DNA of 64,000 nucleotides from Rhizophagus irregularis (Eukaryota > Glomeromycota > Glomeromycetes > Glomerales > Glomeraceae). Below the pieces are notes generated by a model. It made no database searches and had not been told where the DNA came from. It saw nothing but the letters and a program-made list of their open reading frames with translations. The stretch covers positions 868,001 through 932,000 of the forward strand of contig NC_089448.1 in NCBI RefSeq assembly GCF_026210795.1. Direction: 5' to 3'. Shown here piece by piece: positions 10,610 to 21,460 of the stretch. The position numbers and the translations under genes were made by a program. How positions within the stretch are numbered: position 1 is the stretch's first letter; every line of letters starts with the position of its first letter.

Positions 10610-13565
10610 TTATACACGTATAATCAATTTTAATACCTAGACATGAGTATCGTCTTCAGATGGGTGAGGAATAAAAAACCAGAATTCGTTTATTGCGTAT
10701 ACTGAAACGTAATACCCTGAACAATTGTTAGTAGTATTAAATGAATAACAGCTCACATAAGTCTAATCCGTTATTCATGTGAAGTAAACCTGATTCCAAG
10801 TTCCGTTTTGTCTAGTGTTATTGAAGTAGGAACTGCTGATCATGCACATTGTTGACGAAGTACTTAGTGATAGTATTAATGCAAAATTTTCAGCGATAAA
10901 ACACTATTGCCTAGTTTCATAAAGGAGATATCATTTCCATGTTGCTCACGTTATCGCTCTCCTCACTTATCCTCCTAAAAAAATCCCGTAGTATTAATCA
11001 TATTACAAATGTTATCCAATACTCCAATAGTATTACACAGTAACGATGTCCACATATTTTTCTACGGTATATCTATGTGGCCATCACATATTTGTTGTAA
11101 CGATGTCAACTCATGTTTCAGTAAGTAAATGTGGTAATAATATCCACTTGTTTCTGCAAAAGGATATTATAATATCCGTATAGTTGATGAATAGTCGACC
11201 ACGGAAAGAAATTTACTTTGTAGGCATAGCATAGTAGGTAAGGCCGTAGTCCACTAATAATCAATCCCCACATTAGTTGTCTACTAATTTTCTCTTCCGC
11301 AGTATTGTGAACAAAAATAAGGTTCACTTCACAGGTTAATGTTAAGGTTCTTCTACCTGGTGATATCCAAGAAATATGCTTCACGTATCTGCAATTGATA
11401 TTATGTTACATTACTTAGGTTATTGAAAATTAGTCGATATCCGCAGCGAATTCAACAGGTAGAAGATAACGTGGAAAGAATACTCCTACCTAAAAGGTAC
11501 GAAGTGGAACTTCCTCTTTAAAGGTCTTAAAAAATGTGTTCCTATTGCTAAAGCTGTTCTTCGAGGAGGTCGACTGTAGACAACGGTTATTGACTATGTC
11601 ATAGAGAAAATAGTGAATAACGAATTTCTTACCAAAATTTTTGTGAATCCCTGTATTGTTACGAAACAATCGTAGGTTATTGACTGCAGGACATATTATT
11701 AATGGACAATGGAATGCACGTGGCATCGATACCTGAGGGTCCTATGTGGGCGTTGCCCAGCCAAAGGCTCATGTGCTCTTGATGGTAATGATTATAGGAG
11801 AAAATCTCATCCCGTCTGCGTCATCATTCTCCCACGTTATTCCACTCATACCCAGAATGTCTTACCTCCTCACCAATAACGTATAAATGCTGTTATCGAC
11901 AACAGTAGAATAACTGCTCTTCGAATAGTCTCCGACCCTATGAACTGAGCGCACCCTGCGGGTGGTTCTACAATTGCCCCCGCAAAGGTCTTAGGAATGT
12001 GTTCCTAATATCATAACGTAAAGTGATGGTTATCGTTGTACTATCACTACATATATTTTCTGTTGTCCACTCATATTCTGCAACACAGCTGTCTACGTTA
12101 TTCTTCCGCATGAGCGTCTTGACTAGATTCCATCCTTTACGCTTTTAGCGCCCTTCAGGTAATTTTCCTAGAATACCTCTATGAACTGGAGAGATTATGT
12201 ACGAAGTACCTAGAGAGTAATGCCCCCTAGATTCCATCTAGAACTGGATTAACTGGACAAAGTCCTAGAAGAGATGTTTCCATTAATTGGTTATCGATAA
12301 CAATCATTTCTACGTTATGTCTAATGCATGGTTGAGCAGCAAGACGGTCAGTTCATAGTTCTGCAGTCGCCCAAAAAATCACGTGACTTTTCCTCAGGCC
12401 CGTCAGCGAAATTTTTATTGCCGTTGTCCACTAATAATTCCATTCCGCAGCCGTCTACGTTATTCCTCCGCAGGAGCTAATCATCAGGTGCGCTCATTAC
12501 AAACTAGTCCTAAGTGTAGTGTCATGTGACAATGACGCAGTATTTACTCATGTGACACTCAGCACATTTGTTCAGAGTATCATGTGACAATGACGTAGTA
12601 TTGAAGTATGCATCCGCAGTCACATGACTGCCTTGCCCTATAAACGTAGGTTCCTAGGACCTCCTCCTCCATAATTTTCCTCGTTCCTCGAAAAATCAGC
12701 CCATAGGTCCTTCCAAAGGAAGTGGAGAATTTTTCTGTATACATTGGTCTATTATTCACCTACGTAATTGATAATGTTTGTGCATAGTAAAAAATCGATC
12801 ACATTATCATAAGACCGAAGGTCTTATTTAGTTAGAGGTCTTAGGAGATATGCTCCTAATGGTTGAGCGACAAGCCGCTCAGTCTAAAGACTGATTTCAT
12901 GGAATGGGCCATTTCTTCGAAAGGCTACGCCAAGGCCTCTTTGTCCCTCGTTCCTCGAAAAATTACTTCTTCAAAGTTCCTAATGGACTAGGGATTTTAC
13001 TGCATACATTTGTCTATTAATCACCTACGTAATTGATAATGTTTGAGGGTCATTCCAGAGTATACATATAAACTGTACTGTACGGTTAGCTAAACTGTAC
13101 TGTACGAAGTGAGAATTCACCAATCAGATTTTATTGTACGATAAATAAAAAAAATTTGAAAAGTATACAATGAGTTATGATTGGCTAAAATATTTTCGTA
13201 CAGTACAATTTAGCTGACTGTACAGTACAGTTTATCTATTTACCTGTCATTCCAGTTCTAGATGGAATCTAGGGCAAGACAGTCAGTTCATAGGCTTTAA
13301 GCTCTTAGGAATGTGTTCCTAATGTTATTCTTCCAGTTGTCCACTCATAATTATTTCCGCAGCTGCCTACGTTAACTGAATGATCTACATTACACACTTC
13401 TCATGAGAGTTCCTTCGGAATAGGCCTTTCAGGGATTTTTTAGTTAACATTAATTGTGTTACAATGATCTACGTTATTGTCTTGTGAATCGATGGGAACA
13501 ATATTCTCCCTTCGGGTCTCTCCCGTTCTATTTCGTACTCGGAGGGTAGGGAAATCATTGCTGCG
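10610..13565. repeat. Gene-free repeat mosaic
   Basis: No gene is supported. The stretch holds an inverted copy of the 56-bp module (11726-11783), a CTACCTAAAAGGTACGAAGTGG module (near 11488), GTTGAGCGGCAAGACGGTCA-like modules (12326-12350 and 12861-12882), a hairpin module (12549-12587), two copies of a unit containing CCTCGTTCCTCGAAAAATCA (near 12680 and 12947), and the palindromic element at 13068-13235. Confidence 0.55.
13068..13235. mobile_element. Palindromic MITE of about 168 bp
   Basis: The ends are perfect inverted repeats, ATAAACTGTACTGTAC on the left and GTACAGTACAGTTTAT on the right. A second copy of CTGTACTGTACG lies just inside the left end and a related CGTACAGTACAATTTAGC inside the right. 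The centre is AT-rich and has no ORF. The target duplication is unclear because the ends are themselves AT-rich. It is probably a non-autonomous DNA transposon. Confidence 0.65.
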
Positions 13566-14066
13566 TTAAATATTAGCCTTCTCTTCAGATTCAGTACCAC
13601 TGTTTTTTTCTGCACAGAGTGTGAAAGACGAAGGACTGCAATAGCAAATTTCGAACTGAGAGGGGACGTTCTGGGAATAATTTTGCTCACCTTTTTTGTT
13701 CTTTCGTGGTGGTTTGTTATGATTAGGCAAGTGTAATGTTATTGCCTCCCCTGGCCCTTTCCAGCCTACCTGCAATTGAGTGGATTCTTGGATTATAGAG
13801 AGTATATATTCCGCATGTCGTTCCCATGCGTCTTTTGGGATTTGCGAATTCTCGTTTGCATTCCATATTTTGTATGGGTCGAAAACAAAGTGGGTTCTTG
13901 GTGTATGGTTTACTTCGAGAGTGTCAGAGTTTACCTGTTCTCAAAAACGGTTAAGAACTATGTGTGTAGCGTCTACTTTTTCCAAACCTTGTCTCTGATA
14001 TACATATTCTGTGCTTGTTCGAGTTTTGTGTAAAGGTCCATTTCCAGTTACTACCTCTAGTATACA
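13566..14066 (-). pseudogene. Broken unknown gene
   Basis: A single frame reads for about 165 codons on the minus strand with protein-like composition. It starts right after a TAA at 14067-14069 and crosses one TGA at 13941-13943. Segments include LEVVTGNGPLHK, VDATHIVLNRF (just before the TGA), THFVFDPYKIWNANEN, IPKDAWERHAEYILSIIQE and LQVGWKGPGEAITLHLPN. After about 13700 the composition changes, and a neighbouring frame (down to 13469) reads better, which suggests a frameshift. The TGA is one C-to-T change from CGA. No ATG is clear. I do not recognise the family. It could be viral or fungal. Confidence 0.4.
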
Positions 14067-15908
14067 TTATCATACAACGTTTTTCAGAAAAAATAATTAT
14101 TTCATCAAACACATTTCTCCTAGAATCGCAGTTAGTTCTCTTAAAACAATTTGGGAGAATGAGCTTTCGGAGAAGTGATAATGGTGATTATCTGGAACGT
14201 TGTATTGCCTCTACTTAAATAGCATAACCAGCATAGTAGCGATCCTAATCATAGGTTGCCGTACTAATGCATGAATTGTTTTTTGTCACTAGCTTATTTA
14301 ACAATCACTAAGCACATGTTGCTGTCTACTTCTGGTAACGATCAATGTCATGTAATTATTGTTAGGTTTATGATAATGGTCATATAGGGTCATTTAGTCT
14401 GAGCACCATTTCTTTCAGGAGTTACCTCTTTAAAATACTGGAGGACATATGCTCTACACCCCCACATGAAGTCTCCAGGTAACAAAGCAGACTAGATTCT
14501 CGGATTTTTCCCAGTCTTAGCATTAAGAGTCACTTCGCATATGTTATGGAGAAAAAATGGAATTTACGGATACTCGGCATTACATAGAAATGGCGAAAAT
14601 CTTATATGCTCGTGTACTATATGTTTGTAACAAGATATTTGTGATGCTATATGCGGTCCATATCAATATGCTTACTCGCCTCTACATATTAGCATAACCC
14701 CTTCAGATTCGAGAATGTCTACACATGGTTAAGCCGGTGAAGTAAGTACTAATATATCCTTTGGATACACTAGTATATCATGCGTTGTAATTTTTTGTTA
14801 TTACCAATACTATTCTATTATGTTATACCAATCAACTGATAATGTGTTATACTGATAATGTCAATACTAAAAATGTCACATGGGCAACATAGGCAACATG
14901 GACAATAATTACGCCACGATCACAGGATACTCTACATAAATATCACCGCTCAGCAGATTATATCCGCCTACAGTGGAAACGAATTAGTTGTTATGCCGTA
15001 GTAAGCATTATTTTTTGGAATTCCCATGTTGCCCAATTACATCCCATCCCGCAGTCGTCTACGTTATTCCATTTTACGTCATCGTTACAAAAAATATTTT
15101 TCTTCGAAAGCTCTTAGGAGACCCGTCTCCCTAATGTTATTCCCCTTTGCAGTTGTCCACGTAATTTCCAAGTCCATGCACTTTTTTAGTAACGATTGTT
15201 ATCCAATCTCATTGAGGAGTACAATCCTTACCAATAATTCCTATTCTAATTCATCGTTACAAAAAATAGAAGTACCTCCTCTCTTCAGGAGAGTCATTCC
15301 AGTAAACATCCCTTTGGGTATAATTTTGCTTACTAATGTACATGTTCTACATTTATAACGTATAGATAACAGTAGATGTTTTCATTTACAACAGACACTT
15401 CAAATTTGTTCCTTGGTTATATTGTACAAATGCCCTGTTCCGTTCTAAAAGTTTTATTATCCATGGAAATATGACGCAATGTATGAACTAATAACGCCAT
15501 AGTTTTTTAGTTAACTACATAAGAGTTGTTTTTTAGTAACTCTTCGAGTAGTTGGTAACAAGAAGATATATCTAGTTGGGAGACGAGATAGTCAAAGAAA
15601 TGGTAATTCTTGTATCTACTATTCAAAAACCCTTTAATTTTACCTAATAAAAGCAAAGCCAGTACTCACACTTACGTTTTTTCTTGTTCAGGTTTCTGCT
15701 TATTCTAGTTGAATAACGTGGTCGAGTGCATAACGTTCGGCTACAAGTTTCATGCTATATTTAGCATTAACTTACTATTTTACTTCGTACCCGAAGGGTA
15801 GATTACTGCTTGCAAAAAAAATACAATGAATGCCTTAGTAATTATAGACTATATACGATCATGTCTTTTCTTTTTCATCATGTCTCGATAGCTGTTTACA
15901 GAAACTAT
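14067..15908. repeat. Gene-free repeat mosaic
   Basis: No gene is supported. The open frame at 15026-15358 is assembled from repeat modules (GTCGTCTACGTTATTCC, CATCGTTACAAAAAAT) and is not a credible protein. The TACTTCGTACCCGAAGGGTAG module occurs near 15782. Confidence 0.5.
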
Positions 15909-16241
15909 TTATTTATAAAATGTTGTTAGATACCCTATCACGGCCACAATAATGGACCTATATTTCTCGTCGGCAATAACAAATTTATCGAAATAAATTT
16001 TTACATCATTGTAGTCTATATGAGTAATATTGTCATTATGCTCGAATACTTCAGTCGTTCTGTAGAATTCTCTCTCATTTCCTTTCTTGAAAATAACGAG
16101 GTCATTTTTATATTTTTTAAATGTGAATTCTATCTTTCCACTATTCGGAAAGACAATTACATGAAAACCCTCGCTACTTACGTTGGTAATGCGGAATATA
16201 TTCTCTAAGCTAATGGAGGATGACTCTTGTTTTGCACACGT
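15909..16241 (-). pseudogene. Small unknown gene, split by the LTR retrotransposon
   Basis: About 110 codons of protein-like sequence (ending IGYLTTFYK) run from the retrotransposon's edge to a TAA at 15909. On the other side of the 12.6-kb element, the last few codons of the same frame lie at 28881-28899 and begin with an ATG at 28897-28899. Counting the ACGT target duplication once, the frame is continuous and the gene is about 116 codons long. Apart from the insertion, no stop or frameshift is seen, which fits a recent insertion. The protein is rich in alternating hydrophobic and charged residues (predicted beta) and has no motif I recognise. Confidence 0.5.
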
Positions 16242-17411
16242 TGTCACCCCCGTCTGCCACCCGGTGGTAAACAAAGTTCCCTGCTTCTGTTATATGTGCT
16301 CTCAGCGAAACATTAACATTCTTGCTTGGTTTAGTTTTATTACTACTTAACTTTCAAATTGCGATAGCTCTCGCCACGATATTTCATCCATTATCTTCTT
16401 TCAAAATACGATAGTTCTCTTTACAAAAGTTTATATTTTATTCATTTCATAATTCTTGTTATGACATTAAATTCACCATGAATTTGTCCAATTAAAATTA
16501 ATTAAGCGAACATTACAGTAAAGTTTAGGGCGAACCTATTACCTTTAAAATAACATTACGCTTTACTAACAATTAATTAAACAAAATTACTTTTTCATCA
16601 TAAGAAAATAGTAACAAAAACAATCGAAACAATTAATTTTCATATAAAGGGTATTTTATTTATTCTTCATAAAATTCACAATTAACTAATTTACTTAAAG
16701 TTTTACATCGTATCTAACGACTGTGGAATTCACCTCCCATTCCGCTCCTATTTAAACCAACTTTCTTATTCTTTCTTTTCTTACTTCTTATTTCTTTCTA
16801 ATATTTTATATGTTATCTTTTATGCGCTATCTTATATGCTATTTTATATGTTATCTTTTCTAATATGTTATACTATTTTAGTATGCTATCTTTTCTTTAA
16901 AATAATCTTTCGCATATTATGTTGTAAAGATATAATCCATCTTTTGTGGCTGTGCTATCTTTTCTTTAAAATAAAATAATCTTTCAAATATTATATCGTA
17001 AAGATCCATCTTTTGTGGCTGTGCTATCTTTTCTACTGCGTCTCGTCAGCTATTCTTCTACTGCGGCTGCAGTTCATCAATATTTTACATGTTCCTATTT
17101 TTTTGTTCCTTTAATTCGCTATTCTTCCTTTTTATATGATTTATCATTTGTGGCTTATGATTACTCCTCCTAATTGTTCCTATTGTTGAACTTGATAAAC
17201 TGGTTGCTAAGCCACATCGATCAACTCCCCACTTGATCTATTGGTTCTCCGTTAATCATTTAATAAACATTACATCATGTAGATCATTCCTTCTCCTAAA
17301 AGTTTATCCTTTCCGGTTAATTTTATCCAATCATGTGACTTTCTATCATTTGATCTTTTATTCCATATTATTCCTCCATATTATGCGATTACTTCAGTAT
17401 CTATGGCTACA
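16242..17411 (-). repeat. 3' LTR of the retrotransposon
   Basis: 1,170 bp, starting TGTAGCC and ending GGTGACA on the minus strand. It is a near-perfect copy of the repeat at 27711-28880. The LTR contains a TATA-like TTTAAATAGG (minus strand, near 16750) and an AATAAA about 90 bases downstream of it, which suggests the U3/R/U5 order. Confidence 0.95.
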
Positions 17412-17425
17412 GTTTGCCCCCCACC
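17412..17425 (-). other. Polypurine tract
   Basis: GGTGGGGGGCAAAC on the minus strand lies directly against the 3' LTR, the expected place for plus-strand priming in an LTR retrotransposon. Confidence 0.8.
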
Positions 17426-17441
17426 TAAAATTTGAGTCCCA

Positions 17442-18629
17442 TCAAATTTGAACTATTACTTCAAAATTTGTCCTATCAATATATTCTTTCAGTAATTCAC
17501 CATTTACTGGTGTTTTCAATATCTTCCCTTCCATAGTTTTAATTCTGTATGATCCTTTAGAAATTATCTCATGTACATAATAAGGTCCTTTCCATTTTTC
17601 TTCTAACTTTCCAGACCATTGTTTTTCTTTTGCTGCGTCATAATATAGTACTTTATCTCCGATTTGTAATTTCTGCTTTATTCTATTCTTTTTATCATGG
17701 TACGATTTTTGTTTTTCCTGAGATTTCCTGACATTTTCTTTAGCTTGATCCCTAATATTTGGTAATCCTTCGATCAACCCATTAACTCTCTCTGCCATGG
17801 TAATCTCCTTATCTTCTAAATCTAATAATGTCTTCATTTGTCTCCCATATATTAAATATCCTGGTTCCATTTTCGTTGAATCATTCCTTTTAGTTCGATA
17901 CGCGAACAATACTCCTGGTACTTTCAAATCCCAATCTTCGATATTACTTAGCTTTGCTAATGATTCACATAATGTCTTGTTAAATCTTTCAATTAACCCA
18001 TTAGTTTTTGGATGATAAGGCGTCGAAAAGTTATGTTTTATCTGAAATTCCTCCATTAATGATTTCACTAATTTATTATTGAAATGACTTCCTCTATCAC
18101 TCAATATCTTCTTTGGACATCCATGCCTACATATTATATCTTCATAAATAAATCTTGCAATTTCCTTAGCATCTGCTGTTTCCAATGCCTTTGCTTCAGG
18201 CCATTTTGTAAAATAGTCCATCGCTGTAACTATATATCTATTATTTCTCTTTGTTACTGGTAATGGTCCCACTACATCAATCCCAATTTGATAAAATGGT
18301 TCTATAACTTTGATTACATTCAGTTCATGTTTTCCTATTGGTTTTCCTCTTCTCTGACAATTATTACATGATTTGACATAAGCTTCCACATCTTTTCTCA
18401 TCCCTTTCCAATAATACCCATCCTTGATCCTATTATACGTTGCATCTATTCCAAAGTGTCCTGATAATTCATGATCATGAGCTATGTACATTAATCCTTC
18501 AAATTCGTATTTTCTTATCACTCTTAGTCTTTTCTCATCTTTTATTTTGTAAATTAATCCTCCTATAATTTCATATCCCCGTTCGTCATTGATATTCCTC
18601 GCTATCCTATTATATTCTTCCTCTTCCAT
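17442..18629 (-). CDS. Integrase (Ty3-type)
   Basis: A separate 395-codon ORF. The N-terminal zinc-binding module is HDHELSGH...CNNCQ (about residues 52-92). The catalytic core has IGIDVVGPLP (Asp), ILSDRGSHFNN (Asp) and NGLIERFNKTL (Glu), a complete DDE triad. The C-terminal part has KWKGPYYV, the GPY/F module typical of Ty3 integrases. The first ATG is at 18629 (MEEEEYNRIARN). The ORF is not fused to RT: about 500 bases holding a 113-codon ORF and a short tandem repeat lie between them, so integrase must be made by reinitiation, a spliced RNA or a separate transcript. The reading frame is intact. Confidence 0.95.
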   Translation of the reverse strand: MEEEEYNRIARNINDERGYEIIGGLIYKIKDEKRLRVIRKYEFEGLMYIAHDHELSGHFGIDATYNRIKDGYYWKGMRKDVEAYVKSCNNCQRRGKPIGKHELNVIKVIEPFYQIGIDVVGPLPVTKRNNRYIVTAMDYFTKWPEAKALETADAKEIARFIYEDIICRHGCPKKILSDRGSHFNNKLVKSLMEEFQIKHNFSTPYHPKTNGLIERFNKTLCESLAKLSNIEDWDLKVPGVLFAYRTKRNDSTKMEPGYLIYGRQMKTLLDLEDKEITMAERVNGLIEGLPNIRDQAKENVRKSQEKQKSYHDKKNRIKQKLQIGDKVLYYDAAKEKQWSGKLEEKWKGPYYVHEIISKGSYRIKTMEGKILKTPVNGELLKEYIDRTNFEVIVQI

Positions 18630-18649
18630 GTCTATGTTGTAATTCTAAA

Positions 18650-18745
18650 AGCTAAAGTGTTGTAAAAGGTTGAAATGTTATAAAGGGTTGAAGTGTTGTA
18701 AAAATTAAGGTGTTGTAAAAATTAAGGTGTTGTAAAAATAAAGCG
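18650..18745. repeat. Short tandem repeat between retrotransposon ORFs
   Basis: Degenerate copies of GTGTTGTAAAAATTAAG (about 17 bp) and shorter GGTTGAA(A/G)TGTT variants, at least three clear copies. It lies in the gap between the integrase ORF and the 113-codon ORF. Confidence 0.7.
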
Positions 18746-18769
18746 TCGTGATAACTGTTCCATATATTT

Positions 18770-19111
18770 TTAATTTTTATCTCTCGATTTATTTTTGATC
18801 CTTGGTATTTCTATCCTTCTTATATATTTTTCATTCCCTATAATCAATTTAGATCGTACCCATCCTAATCCTTTTTCTATTGGTCTTTCTTCTATTATCA
18901 TATTGTTTCCATCTTCCATAATTAATTTTACCTTTTTCTCTTTTAGTCTTATTATAATGTGTACATCTACTAGTATGAAGTCTTCTTCTTCTTCAATCCT
19001 TAAATGGATAATTGTTTTGTTCTCTTCTTCTTTTATAGTCACTTTCCATATCTTATCGACCTTTACTCGATAGGTAAGAAACCAATTCATATAACAATCT
19101 CCTAATACCAT
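18770..19111 (-). CDS. Unknown 113-residue ORF of the retrotransposon
   Basis: It starts with an ATG 15 bases after the RT-kinase ORF stops and is open for 113 codons. It is Lys/Glu/Ile-rich with alternating hydrophobic residues (VDVHIIIRLKEKKVKLIM), which suggests beta strands. The C-terminus is basic (PRIKNKSRDKN). There are no Cys clusters and no catalytic motif I recognise. Its position between pol and integrase, and its use of the same base composition, suggest a genuine element-encoded accessory protein. A chance ORF is less likely given its length and its tidy spacing. Confidence 0.55.
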   Translation of the reverse strand: MVLGDCYMNWFLTYRVKVDKIWKVTIKEEENKTIIHLRIEEEEDFILVDVHIIIRLKEKKVKLIMEDGNNMIIEERPIEKGLGWVRSKLIIGNEKYIRRIEIPRIKNKSRDKN

Positions 19112-19126
19112 TTTGGAAATATAATT

Positions 19127-21460
19127 TTAAGCTTTTTGGTGTTTTTCTATCTCCTTATATACTTTTCTCCAACTACCATCATCATTCCTAACTTCAATCT
19201 GACTGTATCTTTTGGTATCTTTGTATACATCCTGGTTTTCTTTAAACATTTTAACCATGTCCAAATATTCATTTTTCTTTAATGTTGGGTATGACGATTT
19301 CTCCATTTTCTTCGTTTCTCTTCCAATATAATTTTCCCAACATACATCGCCATCTTTTTCCAAAAATATCACTATTGATTCATCTATTATTCCTTTTAAT
19401 CTGAATATTTCTTTTTCCATCTCATGGTTCCCATGTGGAGTAATTAATCCTCTGTTGAAACTTTTCGTCTTCTGATAATAATATTCGCAATATGGCGATT
19501 TGTCTAGAATTATTATATCCGTATCTTCATCATATTCTAACATTCTTCTGTTTATTTGTTCTACTACTTCCTTTCTAAATTTCCATTCTGTTTCTAATTT
19601 TGATTCGTGAAATTCACCTTTGTCTTTTCTTCTCCTTTTGAATGTATTAAATCTTACTTTTAATCCTTGCTTTTCCCACTCTTTAATCAAATTTCGTACT
19701 ATACTTGTTTTTCCTAATCTATCCACTCCGTCGATTATAATAACTTGTGGCTTATTTTCTCTTCCCAATTTCTTTAATAATTCTTTTTCTGTCCTTTCCT
19801 CCAAATTCAAAAGTATTGCTTCTTTATCGGTAAAATATTTTTCATCATCCCATCTCCCTTTAAATCTTTTAGCATTATACCATTTATTCCTAAATTTGAT
19901 ATATCTCAATTTCCCCTTATTACTTTCTATTTTTGTTATTTCTTGATTCTCGTTCCTTTCCGTTTCTTTTTCTTTAAATCTCAGTCTTGATAATCCATCT
20001 GCATTTTTAATTTTCTTTCCACTTCTATGTACTATTTTAAAATCAAATTGTTGTAATTTCATTACCCATCTTGCTCTCCTTCCCGTTTGTTCCTTTCCAT
20101 CTGTTAATCCTTTTAATGCTGCGTGATCTGTTATCACTATAAATTTCCTTCCTACTAAATATTTCTGAAAATGTTGTATTCCCCAAAATACCGCTAAGCA
20201 TTCCAATTCTGTTGGTGGATAATTCTTCTCTGCTCCAACTGTACTCCTACTTGCGTAAGCTATTACAACCTCTTTATTTTCTTCATTCATTTGAGCTAAC
20301 ACTGCTCCTAATCCTATCTTAGATCCATCAGTTATCAATATAAATTCTCTGCTGAAATCCGGATATACTAAAATTGGATTTTCTGTCAATTTTGTCCTTA
20401 ATATGTCAAATGCTTCTTGTTGTTCTTCTTTCCATTCAAACTTTTCATTCTTTCTTGTTAAGTTAAGCAAAGGTTTTGCTATCTTCGAAAAACCTTTTAT
20501 AAATCTCCTATAATATGAACATAATCCTAAAAATGACCTTACTTCTGTGACAGTTTTCGGCCTCCTCATATTTTCTATTTTCTCAACTTTCTCTTTATCC
20601 GGTCGCAATCCATCTCTTCCTACTATATGCCCTAAGAAATTTATATTTCTCAATCCAAACTGACATTTCTTCAATTTCACAATCATATTATTCTCTCTCA
20701 ATTTACTCAATACTTTATCTACATGTTCTATATGTTCCTCAAAATCTTCTGAATAAATCATTATATCATCTAAATACACTGTAACAAATTCTCCTATATA
20801 TTCTTTTAATATTTTATCCATTAATCTCTGAAATGTTCCTGGTGCATTCTTCAATCCAAATGGCATAACATTGTATTCATATAATCCTTGTGAACAAATG
20901 AATGCTGTTTTCTCTTTATCTTCTTCTGCCATTTCTACTTGATGATATCCTGCTGCTAAGTCCAAACTTGTGAACCAACTTCCCTTTCTAAATTTTTCTA
21001 ACAATTCGTCTATCCGGGGTAAAGGATATTCATCTGACTTTGTCACATTATTTAGCTTTCTATAATCTATACAAAATCTATAATTTCCAGTTTTCTTTCC
21101 TGCTAACGTTACTGGAGATGCCCAATTACTCCATGATTCTCTTATCTTCCCCATCTTTAACAATTGTTCAATTTCTTTCTTTATAAACTTTCCTTTTTCA
21201 TCAGTTTCTTTATATCTCTTTTGTGCTATTGGTCCTTGATTTTCTTCAATTATTATTTCATGTTTAACTGTATTTATCCTTCCCAGTTTCTCTTCGTCAT
21301 ATTCGAATATATCTTCATATTCCCTTATCAATTTTTTAAATGCCATTCCCTCCTCATCGCTCATTTCTCCCAGATGTGTTTTCTTTTCAAATTTTTCTTC
21401 TTTGCTCTCATTTAGCATCTTTACCGTCTCTCCTTCGTTCAGAAAGCCAAGACCATTCAT
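19127..21460 (-). CDS. Reverse transcriptase-RNase H with C-terminal thymidylate-kinase-like domain
   Basis: 777 residues. The RT fingers-palm spans about residues 80-300, with LDLAAGYHQVEM, VMPFGLKNAPGTFQRLMD and the catalytic YLDD (about 229-232). RNase H spans about 380-500 with ITDGSKIGLGAVLAQ, a Glu in PPTELECLAV and VITDHAALKGL. After an 60-residue linker, a second enzyme-like domain fills about 565-777. It has the P-loop IIIDGVDRLGKTS (matching the GVDRxGKST type of eukaryotic thymidylate kinases), IIILDKSPYCEYYY at the place of the substrate-binding DRY motif, and a late Arg/Lys-rich lid-like region. A Ty3 pol ORF normally continues into integrase instead. The ORF overlaps the protease ORF by four bases (ATGA), so it is expressed by reinitiation or by a -1 slip on the preceding A run. 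Confidence 0.93.
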   Translation of the reverse strand: MNGLGFLNEGETVKMLNESKEEKFEKKTHLGEMSDEEGMAFKKLIREYEDIFEYDEEKLGRINTVKHEIIIEENQGPIAQKRYKETDEKGKFIKKEIEQLLKMGKIRESWSNWASPVTLAGKKTGNYRFCIDYRKLNNVTKSDEYPLPRIDELLEKFRKGSWFTSLDLAAGYHQVEMAEEDKEKTAFICSQGLYEYNVMPFGLKNAPGTFQRLMDKILKEYIGEFVTVYLDDIMIYSEDFEEHIEHVDKVLSKLRENNMIVKLKKCQFGLRNINFLGHIVGRDGLRPDKEKVEKIENMRRPKTVTEVRSFLGLCSYYRRFIKGFSKIAKPLLNLTRKNEKFEWKEEQQEAFDILRTKLTENPILVYPDFSREFILITDGSKIGLGAVLAQMNEENKEVVIAYASRSTVGAEKNYPPTELECLAVFWGIQHFQKYLVGRKFIVITDHAALKGLTDGKEQTGRRARWVMKLQQFDFKIVHRSGKKIKNADGLSRLRFKEKETERNENQEITKIESNKGKLRYIKFRNKWYNAKRFKGRWDDEKYFTDKEAILLNLEERTEKELLKKLGRENKPQVIIIDGVDRLGKTSIVRNLIKEWEKQGLKVRFNTFKRRRKDKGEFHESKLETEWKFRKEVVEQINRRMLEYDEDTDIIILDKSPYCEYYYQKTKSFNRGLITPHGNHEMEKEIFRLKGIIDESIVIFLEKDGDVCWENYIGRETKKMEKSSYPTLKKNEYLDMVKMFKENQDVYKDTKRYSQIEVRNDDGSWRKVYKEIEKHQKA

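Noticed and set aside
15026-15358. 110-codon plus-strand ORF
   Set aside because: It is assembled from dispersed modules (TCTACGTTATTCC, TCGTTACAAAAAA) and has no protein features.
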